Origin: Metaphire vulgaris
Lineage: Eukaryota; Annelida; Clitellata; Crassiclitellata; Megascolecidae
Assembly: GCA_018105865.1 (NCBI GenBank)
Contig: CM030832.1
Coordinates: forward strand, 17,106,019 to 17,170,018
Direction of reading: 5' to 3'
Length of the DNA stretch: 64,000 bases
Shown here piece after piece: positions 27,701 through 36,900 of the stretch (positions are counted from its first letter, which is position 1; each line of letters opens with the position of its first letter). A model generated the notes under the pieces. It was not told where the DNA came from. It saw nothing but the letters and a program-made list of their open reading frames with translations, and did not search any database. The position numbers and the translations under genes are program-made.

Positions 27701-28431
27701 CAGACCACTGATATTCAAAGCAAAGTGTGTGTTATACTTATTTAAAAAGTGTTATACTTCTAAGAAGAAGTGTTTTATACAGGCCTGATAGGAGGAAATC
27801 CCCCCAAACCACAAAAATTCCTCCCTCCCCAAATCCCAGGACTGGCACAAATTTTTGCATTGAGCTGTGTCTCTTCCCATCCAGCCAAGTCAATCCCTCC
27901 CAAGACCTGTGAGTCTGGATAAAATACTGGAAGCAAATTGTTGCCAACCTAAACAGAGACAAAAGTTAACAATTTTCCTGCACTAAAACTTGATTACATT
28001 CTGCACTACATTCACTAGCGATCGTGTGATGCTGAGAATCAAAAGCACCCTCACAGTATCAGTTCAGCAGACTCGTCTACACATTTTACCAGGCACGCAA
28101 CTAAAGGTCAATGCAGAAAATGTAAACATAGTCTTCGCTAACTTATTAAACCACTGTTTAGACTCACGTTCAAAATTTCCTGAAACAATAACAGCGCACA
28201 TTTGGACCAACTCAACGACCGCTGAACTAATGACGAGAACGAAATCGGCCAAATATAAATAAACACAGCAAAAAGGACTAAAAGGTACCGATTGCCATCA
28301 GCATTGCACTTACAGAAACACATATGGATAGCGTAGGCGTAATAGGACCAAATGATGACAGCGCCGACAAAGAGAACGGGTGCCAGGCGGATGAACGCCA
28401 CGCAGCAACGGTGTAGGATTCCTTCGGTCAT
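12719..28431 (-). CDS. ZDHHC20-like: DHHC palmitoyltransferase, ZDHHC2/15/20 group, 11 coding exons, 353 aa
   Basis: Integral-membrane protein S-acyltransferase that moves palmitate from acyl-CoA to cysteines. Coding exons in transcript order: 28314-28431, 25480-25574, 23511-23628, 21179-21248, 20616-20648, 20295-20415, 19284-19422, 17585-17711, 16845-16970, 15428-15501, 12719-12759. All junctions are GT-AG, phases agree, and the total is 1062 nt including TGA. An early WSYYAYAI membrane segment is followed by a second segment and the zinc-finger domain (about 113-149) with [17 protein letters not shown] and DHHC at 140-143 (catalytic Cys143). Two further membrane segments follow, then RNRTTLEAF (TTxE motif, 229-232) and a tail with NGFSLG and MGDG. 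The family is usually 340-370 aa. CRD and TTLEAFRAP wording is closest to ZDHHC20, but 2 and 15 cannot be excluded. Oddities: [13 protein letters not shown] instead of the usual VNNCVGFxNYKFF, and a short loop between the first two membrane segments. The start is the first ATG of the conserved N-terminal exon. Confidence 0.93.
12915..13060 (-). mobile_element. LINE 3'-end fragment
   Basis: The minus strand reads a broken WN(A/S)LPDSLAG-like block, the conserved C-terminus of CR1/L2-type LINEs. It lies in the last ZDHHC intron. Confidence 0.5.
13205..13330. repeat. CpG-rich short repeat
   Basis: CGTGACGACGAGCG(T/C)(T/C)GTCATA occurs twice about 40 bp apart in otherwise AT-rich intron DNA, and each unit is itself palindromic (GACGACGAGCGTCGTC). 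It may be an old TE end; no partner end was found. Confidence 0.5.
13680..14060. repeat. TATATAAC/CATATA-rich tract
   Basis: About 380 bp of imperfect TA, ACATATAT and GTTATATAT units forming many inverted repeats. Confidence 0.9.
14165..15075 (+). mobile_element. Degenerate CR1/L2-like LINE fragment
   Basis: In broken frames the plus strand reads FGVPQGSVL (RT motif) near 14240, [13 protein letters not shown] near 14615, and a last frame with [22 protein letters not shown] near 14876-14945. These are the order and wording of a CR1/L2-type LINE C-terminus. Several frameshifts; dead. In the last intron of ZDHHC. Confidence 0.85.
15938..16195 (-). mobile_element. LINE 3' tail with (TTAA)n and (AAGT)n
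   Basis: Simple repeats at 15938-15980 are followed by a minus-strand block reading [19 protein letters not shown], the LINE C-terminal signature. The simple repeat is the element's own 3' tail. Confidence 0.75.
16198..16545. mobile_element. Fold-back element (GGGTACC ends)
   Basis: TGTAAATTTTGTATGGGTACC near 16218 is inverted at about 16505-16530 (GGTACCCCATACACAATTTTAC). The interior holds a second inverted pair, GCAACTAA...TTAGTTGC, near 16435-16465. Element edges are uncertain. Confidence 0.5.
17885..18360 (+). mobile_element. CR1/L2-like LINE 3' end, plus orientation
   Basis: Plus-strand frame [20 protein letters not shown] is followed by the family's 3' UTR. The same family lies in the opposite orientation at 22020-22405 in another intron of the same gene. 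Confidence 0.85.
18880..19160 (+). mobile_element. RTE-like and CR1-like LINE tail debris
   Basis: Plus strand reads [19 protein letters not shown], the end of an RTE-type ORF, followed by a second tail with [10 protein letters not shown] and GATGATGATGA. Confidence 0.6.
20616..20648 (-). CDS. ZDHHC20-like: ZDHHC exon 5: 33-nt exon carrying the catalytic DHHC
   Basis: Bounded by TTTCAG and GTAAGT. It encodes [10 protein letters not shown] plus the start of Trp. It enters and leaves in the same phase (2), so skipping removes 11 residues without a frameshift. Confidence 0.95.
21270..22013. mobile_element. Mariner-like MITE with TA target
   Basis: Ends CTGCATTATCTTGGGTATAA and TTATACACAAGATAATACAG are inverted repeats, flanked by TA. 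Length 744 bp, with no transposase frame. The left end lies 22 bp upstream of the 3' splice site of ZDHHC exon 4. Confidence 0.85.
22020..22405 (-). mobile_element. CR1/L2-like LINE 3' end, minus orientation
   Basis: The minus strand reads a damaged [10 protein letters not shown]...LGHFQTIKS block like that at 17885-18360. The plus strand begins GTAAGTAAGTAAAATCTCGT. Confidence 0.8.
22405..23050. repeat. Direct repeats flanking a mariner/pogo-like MITE
   Basis: TATATAACATTCTACAAAGT occurs at about 22420-22440 and again at about 23025-23045. Between them lies an element (about 22455-22997) with inverted ends ACCGTATTATCTC and GAGATAATACGGT and repeated GTGTATTATACATAGG words. Confidence 0.75.
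24260..25298 (-). mobile_element. hAT element with fossil transposase
   Basis: Length 1039 bp, in ZDHHC intron 2. The start CAGGCATGAGCAA and the inverted right end CAGTGATGTGCAA match at most positions. A perfect 8-bp TSD, GTTTAAGC, lies at 24252-24259 and 25299-25306. The interior keeps the first part of a hAT transposase on the minus strand. Confidence 0.95.
24685..24942 (-). pseudogene. hAT transposase N-terminal remnant (BED-type zinc finger)
   Basis: Minus-strand translation gives [19 protein letters not shown] followed by QTQHAAKFD, then a lysine- and glutamate-rich stretch ending TMLDS-stop. The pattern C...KEFNIRxHxxTxHAxKF is typical of hAT-derived BED zinc-finger proteins. A TGA (24943-24945) sits just before the first visible Cys, and the catalytic part is missing. 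Confidence 0.75.
25750..26120. mobile_element. Partial hAT-like repeat (CAGTGGTTCTCTAC)
   Basis: The left end resembles other CAGTGGTTCTC hAT ends. The interior repeats GCATACCCCTAGG. No matching right end or TSD found. Confidence 0.4.
27175..27660 (-). mobile_element. RTE-like LINE C-terminal fragment
   Basis: A single open minus frame (27183-27656) reads [44 protein letters not shown] and [11 protein letters not shown], then ends at a stop followed by an AAG-rich tail. It is a truncated LINE, not a host gene, and sits in ZDHHC intron 1. Confidence 0.88.
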
Positions 28432-28623
28432 TTCACCGCAAAATACTCTAAATTAAACAATTAAATTAAAGAAATATCTCTCTCATTATGAGCCATCCAT
28501 TGGTCACCGCATACCGGAAGCAGCTGCACCGAGAGTCCGAGACCGTCCATCTATACATTAATCAGTGGTTCCGTTGTAGTGAGGAAGCGAAACAGCCATT
28601 TATGTGCTTGAAAGTTAATGTTA

Positions 28624-28800
28624 AACAAAGGGCCGTCCATAAAGTACGACATGCTATTTTATGGTCATTTTGAACCCCTACTCTATCACAAACTGTCACA
28701 AATATCTGACCACCCTAAAACTAGACCACAAATCTCGAACCATTTAAAGCGTCGTCCATAAATTACATACCGGTTTTCTAATTAACCCAATTGAGGTTAG
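28624..28800. mobile_element. MITE fragments (GGGCCGTCCATAAA type)
   Basis: GGGCCGTCCATAAAGTACG at about 28630 and CGTCGTCCATAAATTACATA at about 28750 resemble ends of the GGGC(C/T)GTCCAT MITEs elsewhere in the window. No paired ends. Confidence 0.4.
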
Positions 28801-28923
28801 ATTGCGTACATAACGTACTGGATCTGCCTACTGCCTTCCTGGATCTACAGCCTTTACCACCACGGATTACCGATTATGGACTATAGATTTTACCAGATCG
28901 TGCACTCGTGAATAAGCCACTGC

Positions 28924-29273
28924 CAGTGTTTATTCTAGCCACCTTGACATTGGAGGGGAGTTTGAAATGTTTGGGGAGGAGGTTTGTCTCCCCAAAAAGC
29001 ATAAAAATGGTCGTCACCCTTCATTTATAGATTTTTTCTTTTCCCGGATGTAGTGACAAGCACAAAAAAGGTCATCTTATATTTCATATCCTTCTTCAAT
29101 GCTCTGACAAGAAAAAATAATCCTTATATTTTTCCCCTCTTAAAAGAACCCCCCCCACTCGTCACACTTTTTTTTGGGGGGAATTTCCATCCCCAATGCA
29201 ACATATAAAAATTTGTGAGGGGAATTTTAAAACTTGGGGGAATCCCCCCAGAGAAGGTCTAGAATAAACACTG
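28924..29273. mobile_element. hAT MITE (CAGTGTTTATTCTAG family)
   Basis: Inverted ends CAGTGTTTATTCTAG and CTAGAATAAACACTG are perfect, with a perfect 8-bp TSD GCCACTGC. Length 350 bp. The interior holds GATGACC-T(n)-GCTTGTCA on the minus strand. Confidence 0.95.
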
Positions 29274-29654
29274 GCCACTGCACTGCACCAAGCTTTCAGG
29301 CAGCACTATAGAAATTTCGTTTTACTTACTTACTAAAAGCGTTAGAGACTTATATAGACTATAGAGTATAACTGTTTCTGAAGCAAACTGGTGTTGCTTA
29401 CTTCAAAATCATTGAATACACTGTACTTCAGATAGCCTACTAATAATTTGTAAACAGGGTCAAGTGCTTAGAGCATGAGTACTTAAAACCTCTTTGAACC
29501 CGGTCCAAATTACGGCTTCTTCGTTTGTAAGGGTGCATCCTTTGTTTCTCTAGTCTACTCAAACATCGTTGGAGCAGACCCGAGCGCTGCTGCCTATAAG
29601 GATTATAGGCGGTTTATATAATACCTTTTTTCCTCTTTCTCACCTTCCGTCGTT

Positions 29655-30055
29655 CCCTATTGGGAACGACGGAAGGAAAGAACTGTATTCCCGAGTTCCT
29701 TCCACTCTGTTTTCCTCTTGCTGCCCTCATTTGCATTTCTTCTGTGTCCATTTAAGTTTTCTATCCATGTTTTTCTTGGTCTTCCTTTTCTCTTCAACAT
29801 AGTTGTATAGTGCTTTCTTTGGCAGTCCTTCTTTCTTCAATCTTTCAACATGACCAAACCATTTCAGTCTTCATTTCTGTATTGATTCAAGTATTTCTTT
29901 TTGCTCTGTATTTTCTACGATCATTTTGATTCGTATTCTTTGTCTTCTGTTTACTCCTGCTATTCCTCTTAACCAGTTCATTTCTGCAGTCATTAATCTT
30001 CTATCATCTTTCTTCTTTGTGGTCCATCATTTGATCCATATTATAGTATTAGTTT
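29655..30055 (-). mobile_element. RTE-like LINE C-terminal fragment
   Basis: The minus strand reads MTAEMNWLRGIAGVNRRQR, one in-frame stop, then RLKWFGHVERLKKEGLP and RKPRKTWIENL. This is the same region of the ORF as in the other RTE-like copies. Confidence 0.8.
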
Positions 30056-30190
30056 GATCAGTCTATATAGAATAGTAATAATCATATGCTTAATTCACAG
30101 AGTTATTAGGTTTTGTACAGTACTGGACAAGGTGAATGCCAGAAATTCAGAGTATTGCAAACAAACCTGCATTGATAAATTGTCAATATT

Positions 30191-30196
30191 TTTATT
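30191..30196 (-). other. Candidate polyadenylation signal of ATP6V0C
   Basis: AATAAA on the minus strand about 800 bp beyond the stop codon. The intervening DNA lacks ORFs or repeats and may be the 3' UTR. Confidence 0.35.
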
Positions 30197-30997
30197 TAGC
30201 CAAATCTTTGTCCACTTTTACTGACTGATGCCAAAGTTAAGCACAAGTTAAAATGACAAACTGCAGGATCTAATCGTTTGGTTAAATTTTAAGTTATTAA
30301 TTATCTAAGTTATTTAGTTATTATTAGTAAAAATATGCACCCTTTTAGAGATGGCTGACCATGGGAAGCGAAAATGGCTGAAGAAGAAGAAAATAAACCA
30401 TATGACTATCATTTATCATTTGGTTTTACAAATTATGAAATTATGGTGATGTATGGTGACCCAGAGACCTGCTTTGCTACATAAATCAGGAGATAGAATA
30501 CTATTCAACTTGCTTGAAGGACATCTAAAATCTATTAATGCTGCAAACTGGCTCTTTAACAATCACAAATTTGTAGTTGTATAGCTGTTAATTGAAACAA
30601 TATTTAGTGGAATAACAAACTAAACAATTACTTTAGGAAAAATTCCACCATGATAGAACACCATGCCACTAAAGTCGGTGAACAAAACCGACTACAAACT
30701 GGAACATTGTACAGTACAACTAATACTAGCAGAGAATTACATCAAATTTTAAGCATCACATAAAATACTGTCTAAGAAATAAGCAAAATATTGTCACAGT
30801 TAATGAGTAAAATATTGTATTACAATGTGGGTGTGACCAGAACACATGAACTATTATTATAAGAGAGTGGTGTAAAATGGGCCACATATGGCAGAAACAT
30901 AAGCAGATGATTACTTGTCTAGCAGCTCAACCAGAGTAATTTAGCGAAATTGACATGGAATGATCGGCAACATCTTTTAGATCTGACATGGCTTCAA

Positions 30998-33900
30998 TCA
31001 ATCATTCTTTGTCGACAGAATCAACGCTACAATGAGACCGTAGAGGCCAAGGACTTCTGCAAAGATGAGCACAAGAATCATTCCAACGAACAGTCGTGGC
31101 TGTTGTGAAGTACCACGCACTCCAGCATCCCCAACCATTCCAATTGCCAGACCAGCTGCCAGGCCACACAGCCCCACACTTAGGCCTGCACCCAGATGAG
31201 TAAAGCTCCTAAAAGCCAACAAGATCAGAATCATATAGTTTTTCCAACAATTTCTGGCTGTTTGTAAGCATTTACCATTAGCAGAAGTACTGACAAGAAT
31301 AAGGTATAATACAGTATAATCCGAATATGTCGAACTCACTTATATTGAAACCACAGAATCCAGATACTGCATATCGAGGTTCAGGCACAGGTCCCGCAAA
31401 TTGCAATGTTAATAGATACAAAATAGACCCTGATATCAAACTCACTTAGTCAAAATCTTGCTTATATCGAATTGTTTTGTCTCTGTCCGAAGCCTGTCGG
31501 ATATATTGACATTATCACGGTCTCTTCAACTCTTGAGCTTCAATATGATGGGATTCCACTGCAAATATTTTACTTTGCATGACGGGGCAATCTCTGTTAG
31601 CTGATTATCAGTTAATTAACCTCTCCTGCCCAAAAAAGCAGCCCAGCCAGCAGCTGACTGTATCCATAGTCCTTCAAGGGGTATTGTCCTGACCACCAGA
31701 TGCATAGGCGTAAACTTCTATTAGGTCACTAGGCTTACCAAGCTCAAACCCTCCCAACTTTTTGAGAGGGAAGGCTATAGAAGAGGAATGCCATAGGGGT
31801 GGCCCCCACTTTTTCACCCAGGTTTATGCCTATGACTGGATATGCAGGCCATCAGATAATATGCATTCATTATCAATTACAGTAAAACCTCTTTAACCCG
31901 CCACTATTGGTCAAGGGTGAAAGTTTGGCGAGGGGCGAGTTTGGCGGCTTAACGAATACAATGCTCACTACTGAAACTACAGTAGGCTTCCCCCCACGGG
32001 GGCGGGGATGAGAATTTTGGGTGCCCCGCAGATACCAGTATGGACGGGTCAGCTCATGAACAAATGACAAGTTGCTATATATTCACGTATAGACAGCAGG
32101 TCGGCTACAAGAAACTGTAAACTTGTAAAGGAAAAGACTCTAAGCTAGTAGGCTGCTTCATGGACTACTAGTAGTCCATGGCTGCTTCGGTGTTTCGTAT
32201 TGTTGATAATGCAGACCAGAGTACCTGCTGCTGATGTAATACAGCAGCATACAGGCCTACGCCCTACAGGTGAAAAGTTTTGTAAATCCGATCCATTGTC
32301 TGCTGCCATGGGGACTGCTGGGTTGGAGACAAAAGCCACGGGAGCGGGATTGGCCATCGCAGGGTGGGGCGAGAGTGGCGGGAGGGAGGTCAACTGTCGG
32401 GTCAGATTCTTGCCCCCTCCCCCCCCCGTGCAGACCTTTACCACAATCCCTTCACCAGTCATTAGCTGACAGGTTAATAGCTGATTATCAACACCGATGT
32501 ATTCAACGGGGGAGGGGAGGGGAAGGGTCATTAATTGTGTAAACAGTCGGTCGGGAGCTTGGCCTATAAACGGTCAAACCGATAAATAAAGTTGCTATGG
32601 CGAGCAAAAGAGGTCATAATACATAGGCATGGAATTTTGAAAGTTGTGGCAACGGCGAGCGGCGAGTTTGGCGACTAAATGAGTTATTTTACATGAGTGG
32701 AAATCCGTTCTTGACCCACCAATGGCGAGAGGGGAGTTTGGCGACCTAAAGAGGGGCGAGCTAAAGAGGTTTTACTGTATATGGCTTCTACACAGTGCAT
32801 CTTTTCGTGGTCAAAATCAGTGCTTTTCAAACTGTGGGTCGTGGCCCAGTGCCAGCCATGAATATTTAATTAAATGTAAAATGTGCAACAAGTTCAAATG
32901 AATAGCAGAGATGTAGTCAAGACCAGCAGTTCCGAGACCAAGACAAGACCAAGACCACTAATCATCAAGACCAAGACCACTACCATCGAGACCAAGACTA
33001 AGACCACTACCATCAAGACCAAGACCGCTACCATCGAGACCAAGACCAAGACCACTACCATCAAGAGCAAGACCAAGGCCACCTAATGACATAATGCAAA
33101 AAAATTTACTCAATTACTGTACACATACTTGCAGATGGCGTGTTCAACTCTTCTGTATCACCAGTTTGGACAGGATTCTCCGGAGTGTTTGGAGTGGGCA
33201 GATTTTCTGCTTCATGGGCTATGTAACCCATAATAAAATCCTTAGCATTGGCTTTGACTGCTGTCGAACCGAAATGATCCGAATCCAGCCAGACAACCGT
33301 ACGTCGGATCCAAGTCTATAAAGTTTAGGGGGCTGGGAAATATTTGAAGTAGAGTTCAATGGAAAGCTACTGCAAGGTGCTGGGGCAGGGAGGTAGGTTG
33401 GCAGATCTTTGAAGTTGGCTACTGCAGGTCAACGGTCGTTGCCCACTTTATAAAGGGGAGTGTGGTGAGAGGGGGTGGCAAATGTAACCGGACTATGTTT
33501 CGGGGAGTCAAGCGAGAAAATGTACATAGGCCTACAGATATTAATCGCTAAACTCTTTAGTTGCTTTCTAAGAGGAGGGGCGGCAACTGTTTGGTTCAAA
33601 TGGCGATCACTGGAAGGGCGATGCTTGCTAACAGGTTTCTGATCCATGATGATTGACAACTGCTCCGCTGTATTGTTTTATTGATAGACTTATTATTCTA
33701 TATAGCCTAATACGACTTACTTACATGTCCACTCTTCTTACCCACCCATCCTCCTCCCCTCCCCTTAGCCCTCCTCTTCCCTTCTCAAACACCCATCCCT
33801 CACTCCCCCCTACAACGCCCCCACCCACCCCTCCCCTCAACCTATACTCGATCGTATCTGTCGCTGAGTTGTTCATCACCCAGTTGTTATGTACCGCGAT

Positions 33901-36900
33901 ATTTCTTATAATATATAGTGGTCTCGAAAAATTTCCGAGACCAATTCATCAAGACCGAGACCAAGACCAAGACCACCATTACCGAGACCAAGACCAAGAC
34001 CTTAGCTGTCGAGACCAAGACAAGACCAAGACCACAAAAAATCGGTCTCGAGACCAAGACCGCGGTCTCGAGGACTACATCCCTGATGAATAGTGTACTG
34101 TAATTAGTGTAATGTCATCATCATCATCATCATCACACTCCATAGTCCATAAGGACCGTCGGAGCCAACGGTGTAAGAGTGCTCGCCCATGGCCCTTTCC
34201 TTTCTTTGGCCATGTGTATCGCATTTTGGGTGGTATCAAGTCCAGTCCATTCAAGAATGTCATCGATCCATCTTCTCTTTGGTCTTCCTCTTTTTCTCAT
34301 ACCATTTGACCTGCCCATCATCACTGTCTTTATTATTCTGTCATCCCTCATTCTGCAGATGTGTCCAAATATCGATAATTTTCTTTCTTTGATCTTCTCC
34401 ACAACAGTCTTTATTCGTCCCAGGTCTTTATAATAGTATCATTTTTGATCATATCTTTATAACTTATTTTCAGCATTTTCCTATAACATTTCATTTCAAA
34501 TGCGTTCAGTTTTAATCTGTCTTGTTTCTTCATGGTCCATGTCTCACATGCATACAGTAGGGTAGATATCACGCATGTGTCCATAATTCGCAATTTAATG
34601 TCTGTGCAAATGTTTTTACTTTTCCAGATCATGTTCAAATTGGCAAAAGTACTGCTTGCAATTCCAATCCGTCTTCTTATCTCCTTGCTGCAGTCATTAT
34701 CTTGGTTATTAGACTTCCTAAGTAAATAAACTGATCAACACATTCCAACTTTTCACCATCAACATGTATTTGAACTCCTTTGTTGTTTCCCATCACCATC
34801 ACTTTTGTTTTGCTTCTGTTAATAAGTAATCCATATTCTTTGCTGGTTTGGTATACCTCTGTGAGTTGCTTCTGCAGGTCTTCCTCACTCTCAGCCATTA
34901 GATCAATGTCATCAGCAAATCGTAGGTCTTTGATTTGCTGTCCCTGAATCATTACACCTCCTTGTGTTTTGGCCTCCATTTTTTCCATAATGATTTCTAA
35001 GATGGCAATGAATAACAAAGGTGAAATCGGTCTCCTTGTCGACTGCCAATAGTTGCTTTTTCACCCATTCACTCAGTCCTTGTTTTGTTTTTACCGCCAT
35101 TTCTGACATATCATATAAACTTCTTATGGTTCTAATAAGTTTTTCTGGTGTTCTAAACATGCCAGTGATCCCCACAGACCTTCATGCCATATCGAATCAA
35201 ATGCCTTTTTAAAATCGTGAAGCAATGATACAGACTCTTTGATTTGCCTAACGAAAGCTATCAATCTAATGGTTAGTATCTGTTGGATTGTACTGATCTT
35301 TCCTGAAACCTCCCTGTTCTTCGCTCAAATTCTCATCGATTGCACCTCTTAACCTCTCCTGTATGATATTTAACATTATTTTGCACAGGTGGGGGATGAG
35401 GGCTATTGTTCTATAATTTTCACATTTTGTTAAGTCTCCTTTTTTCGGTAATGCTATTAAGATGGATTTGCACCATTCTCTTGGCCAGTGTAATGTAATT
35501 CAATGAAAATGTCTACTGAAAAAATACATCAGTAAAAGTGATGGGTAACTAAAATCATAGCCATTAGGTCAACTAGAAAGCTGTCGACCTCAGAATCAGA
35601 AAGCTTGAGAAGCATTGGTCTAGATTGGCTTCAGCCATTCAGAAATGCTGCCATTGTTTCCATCTACAAGTCTACATGTAAACAAAACCATCAATCCATG
35701 GAGGGGCTTCTATCCAATGTATCCATCCTTCCTTCCTTCCCTTATTCCCTTGCTTGCTTGCTTCTGTTCTTGTTAAACTTTAATTACTGTACTTTGTCCA
35801 CAGGGTCAAATGAGTTCTTCACTGCCACAGACTGGTTGACCCACTCTGACCTCATTAATTGTCAGCTTTGATAAACAATAACATCTCAACATTGAGATTT
35901 TAGAGAACAAGATTTCATAATTAAAAATATTGGTTTATATATTTTTATTTCATTTGATTTGTTTACATAATATCAGACTTTATTATTTTTAACATTCATT
36001 AATGCATAAAATCGAAATTTTAGATGGCATAATAGCCAGACATGCACATTTGCTGAAACCTAAATTTTCACTTCATATAAATTCTAGAATTGGATCTATC
36101 AAACCTTAGATATATCAAAGTATTTATCAGGTTCCTTGAGCTTCGATATAGTGGGATTCTACTGTACTTTTTATCAGATACTTTGTAATGCAACATTTAT
36201 GAATTGCATGTTTACACCCGGCTCCATTTAAAAAATTCATCATCACAGGACAAGTCACAGGACAAGCATCATAAGGGCTTGTGCATCAATGTTTGACTGA
36301 CCAGAAAATGACAGTAAACAATAAATCATGAGGCTATTGAAGTTCTATCAATATAAAGAAAATTACTTGAAGAGTGTATAGTCCTTTGGTTTTATGTCAT
36401 TGCTGATAAGTGCAGCTACTACTAGTCCATAGATAGCAATGATTCCAGCCATAACCACAGGAATGATTGATTTCATGATAAGATCTGGCCGAACAACAGA
36501 GACACAAGAGATGCCAGTGCCTGCTTTAGCTGTGCCATACGATGCTCCAAGTGCTACAAATTCACCACAACATTTAGACCAATTCAATTGCCTAAAACTA
36601 GGGCTGGTACTGATTAAATGTTCTAGTTCGACTAATCAGAAAAATTTTAATTGATTAATTTCTATTAATAATTACATATAGCTTCCAGCTTATCTGCTTG
36701 CATTGCAACTCTGCACAGTGTGCATGTCTACTTTGCCATCTGCAGTCAGCTTTAAAACAAAATGCTTGCTCAACTCTCCCCTTAAATGCTTAACTGCAAC
36801 ATTTCTTTCATTACTAGCCAATGTTATTTACTGTCTGAACTGAAATAGAATCTAGTAAGCTAAATACAGTAGTATTCAACTGAATAATTATACAAAATAC

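Larger units (their letters stand above)
32818..35617. mobile_element. Old hAT element split by two later insertions
   Basis: Left end CAGTGCTTTTCAAACTGTGG and right end AAAGCTTGAGAAGCATTG, flanks GTCAAAAT / GTCTAGAT (6 of 8). It holds the hAT at 32906-34085 and the LINE at 34116-35486. Confidence is limited by the diverged TSD. Confidence 0.55.

Noticed and set aside
28490..28673. Small plus-strand ORF just upstream of the ZDHHC start
   Set aside because: No family resemblance, and its 3' half runs into a MITE fragment; chance ORF.
32928..34075. CRISPR-like repeat-spacer pattern
   Set aside because: Units are short, variable and contiguous, lie inside a hAT with TSD, and the host is a eukaryote.
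33653..34093. 146-aa open frame rich in proline and DQD repeats
   Set aside because: It runs through the AGACCAAGACC subterminal array and neighbouring C-rich DNA of a hAT; low-complexity artefact with no family resemblance.
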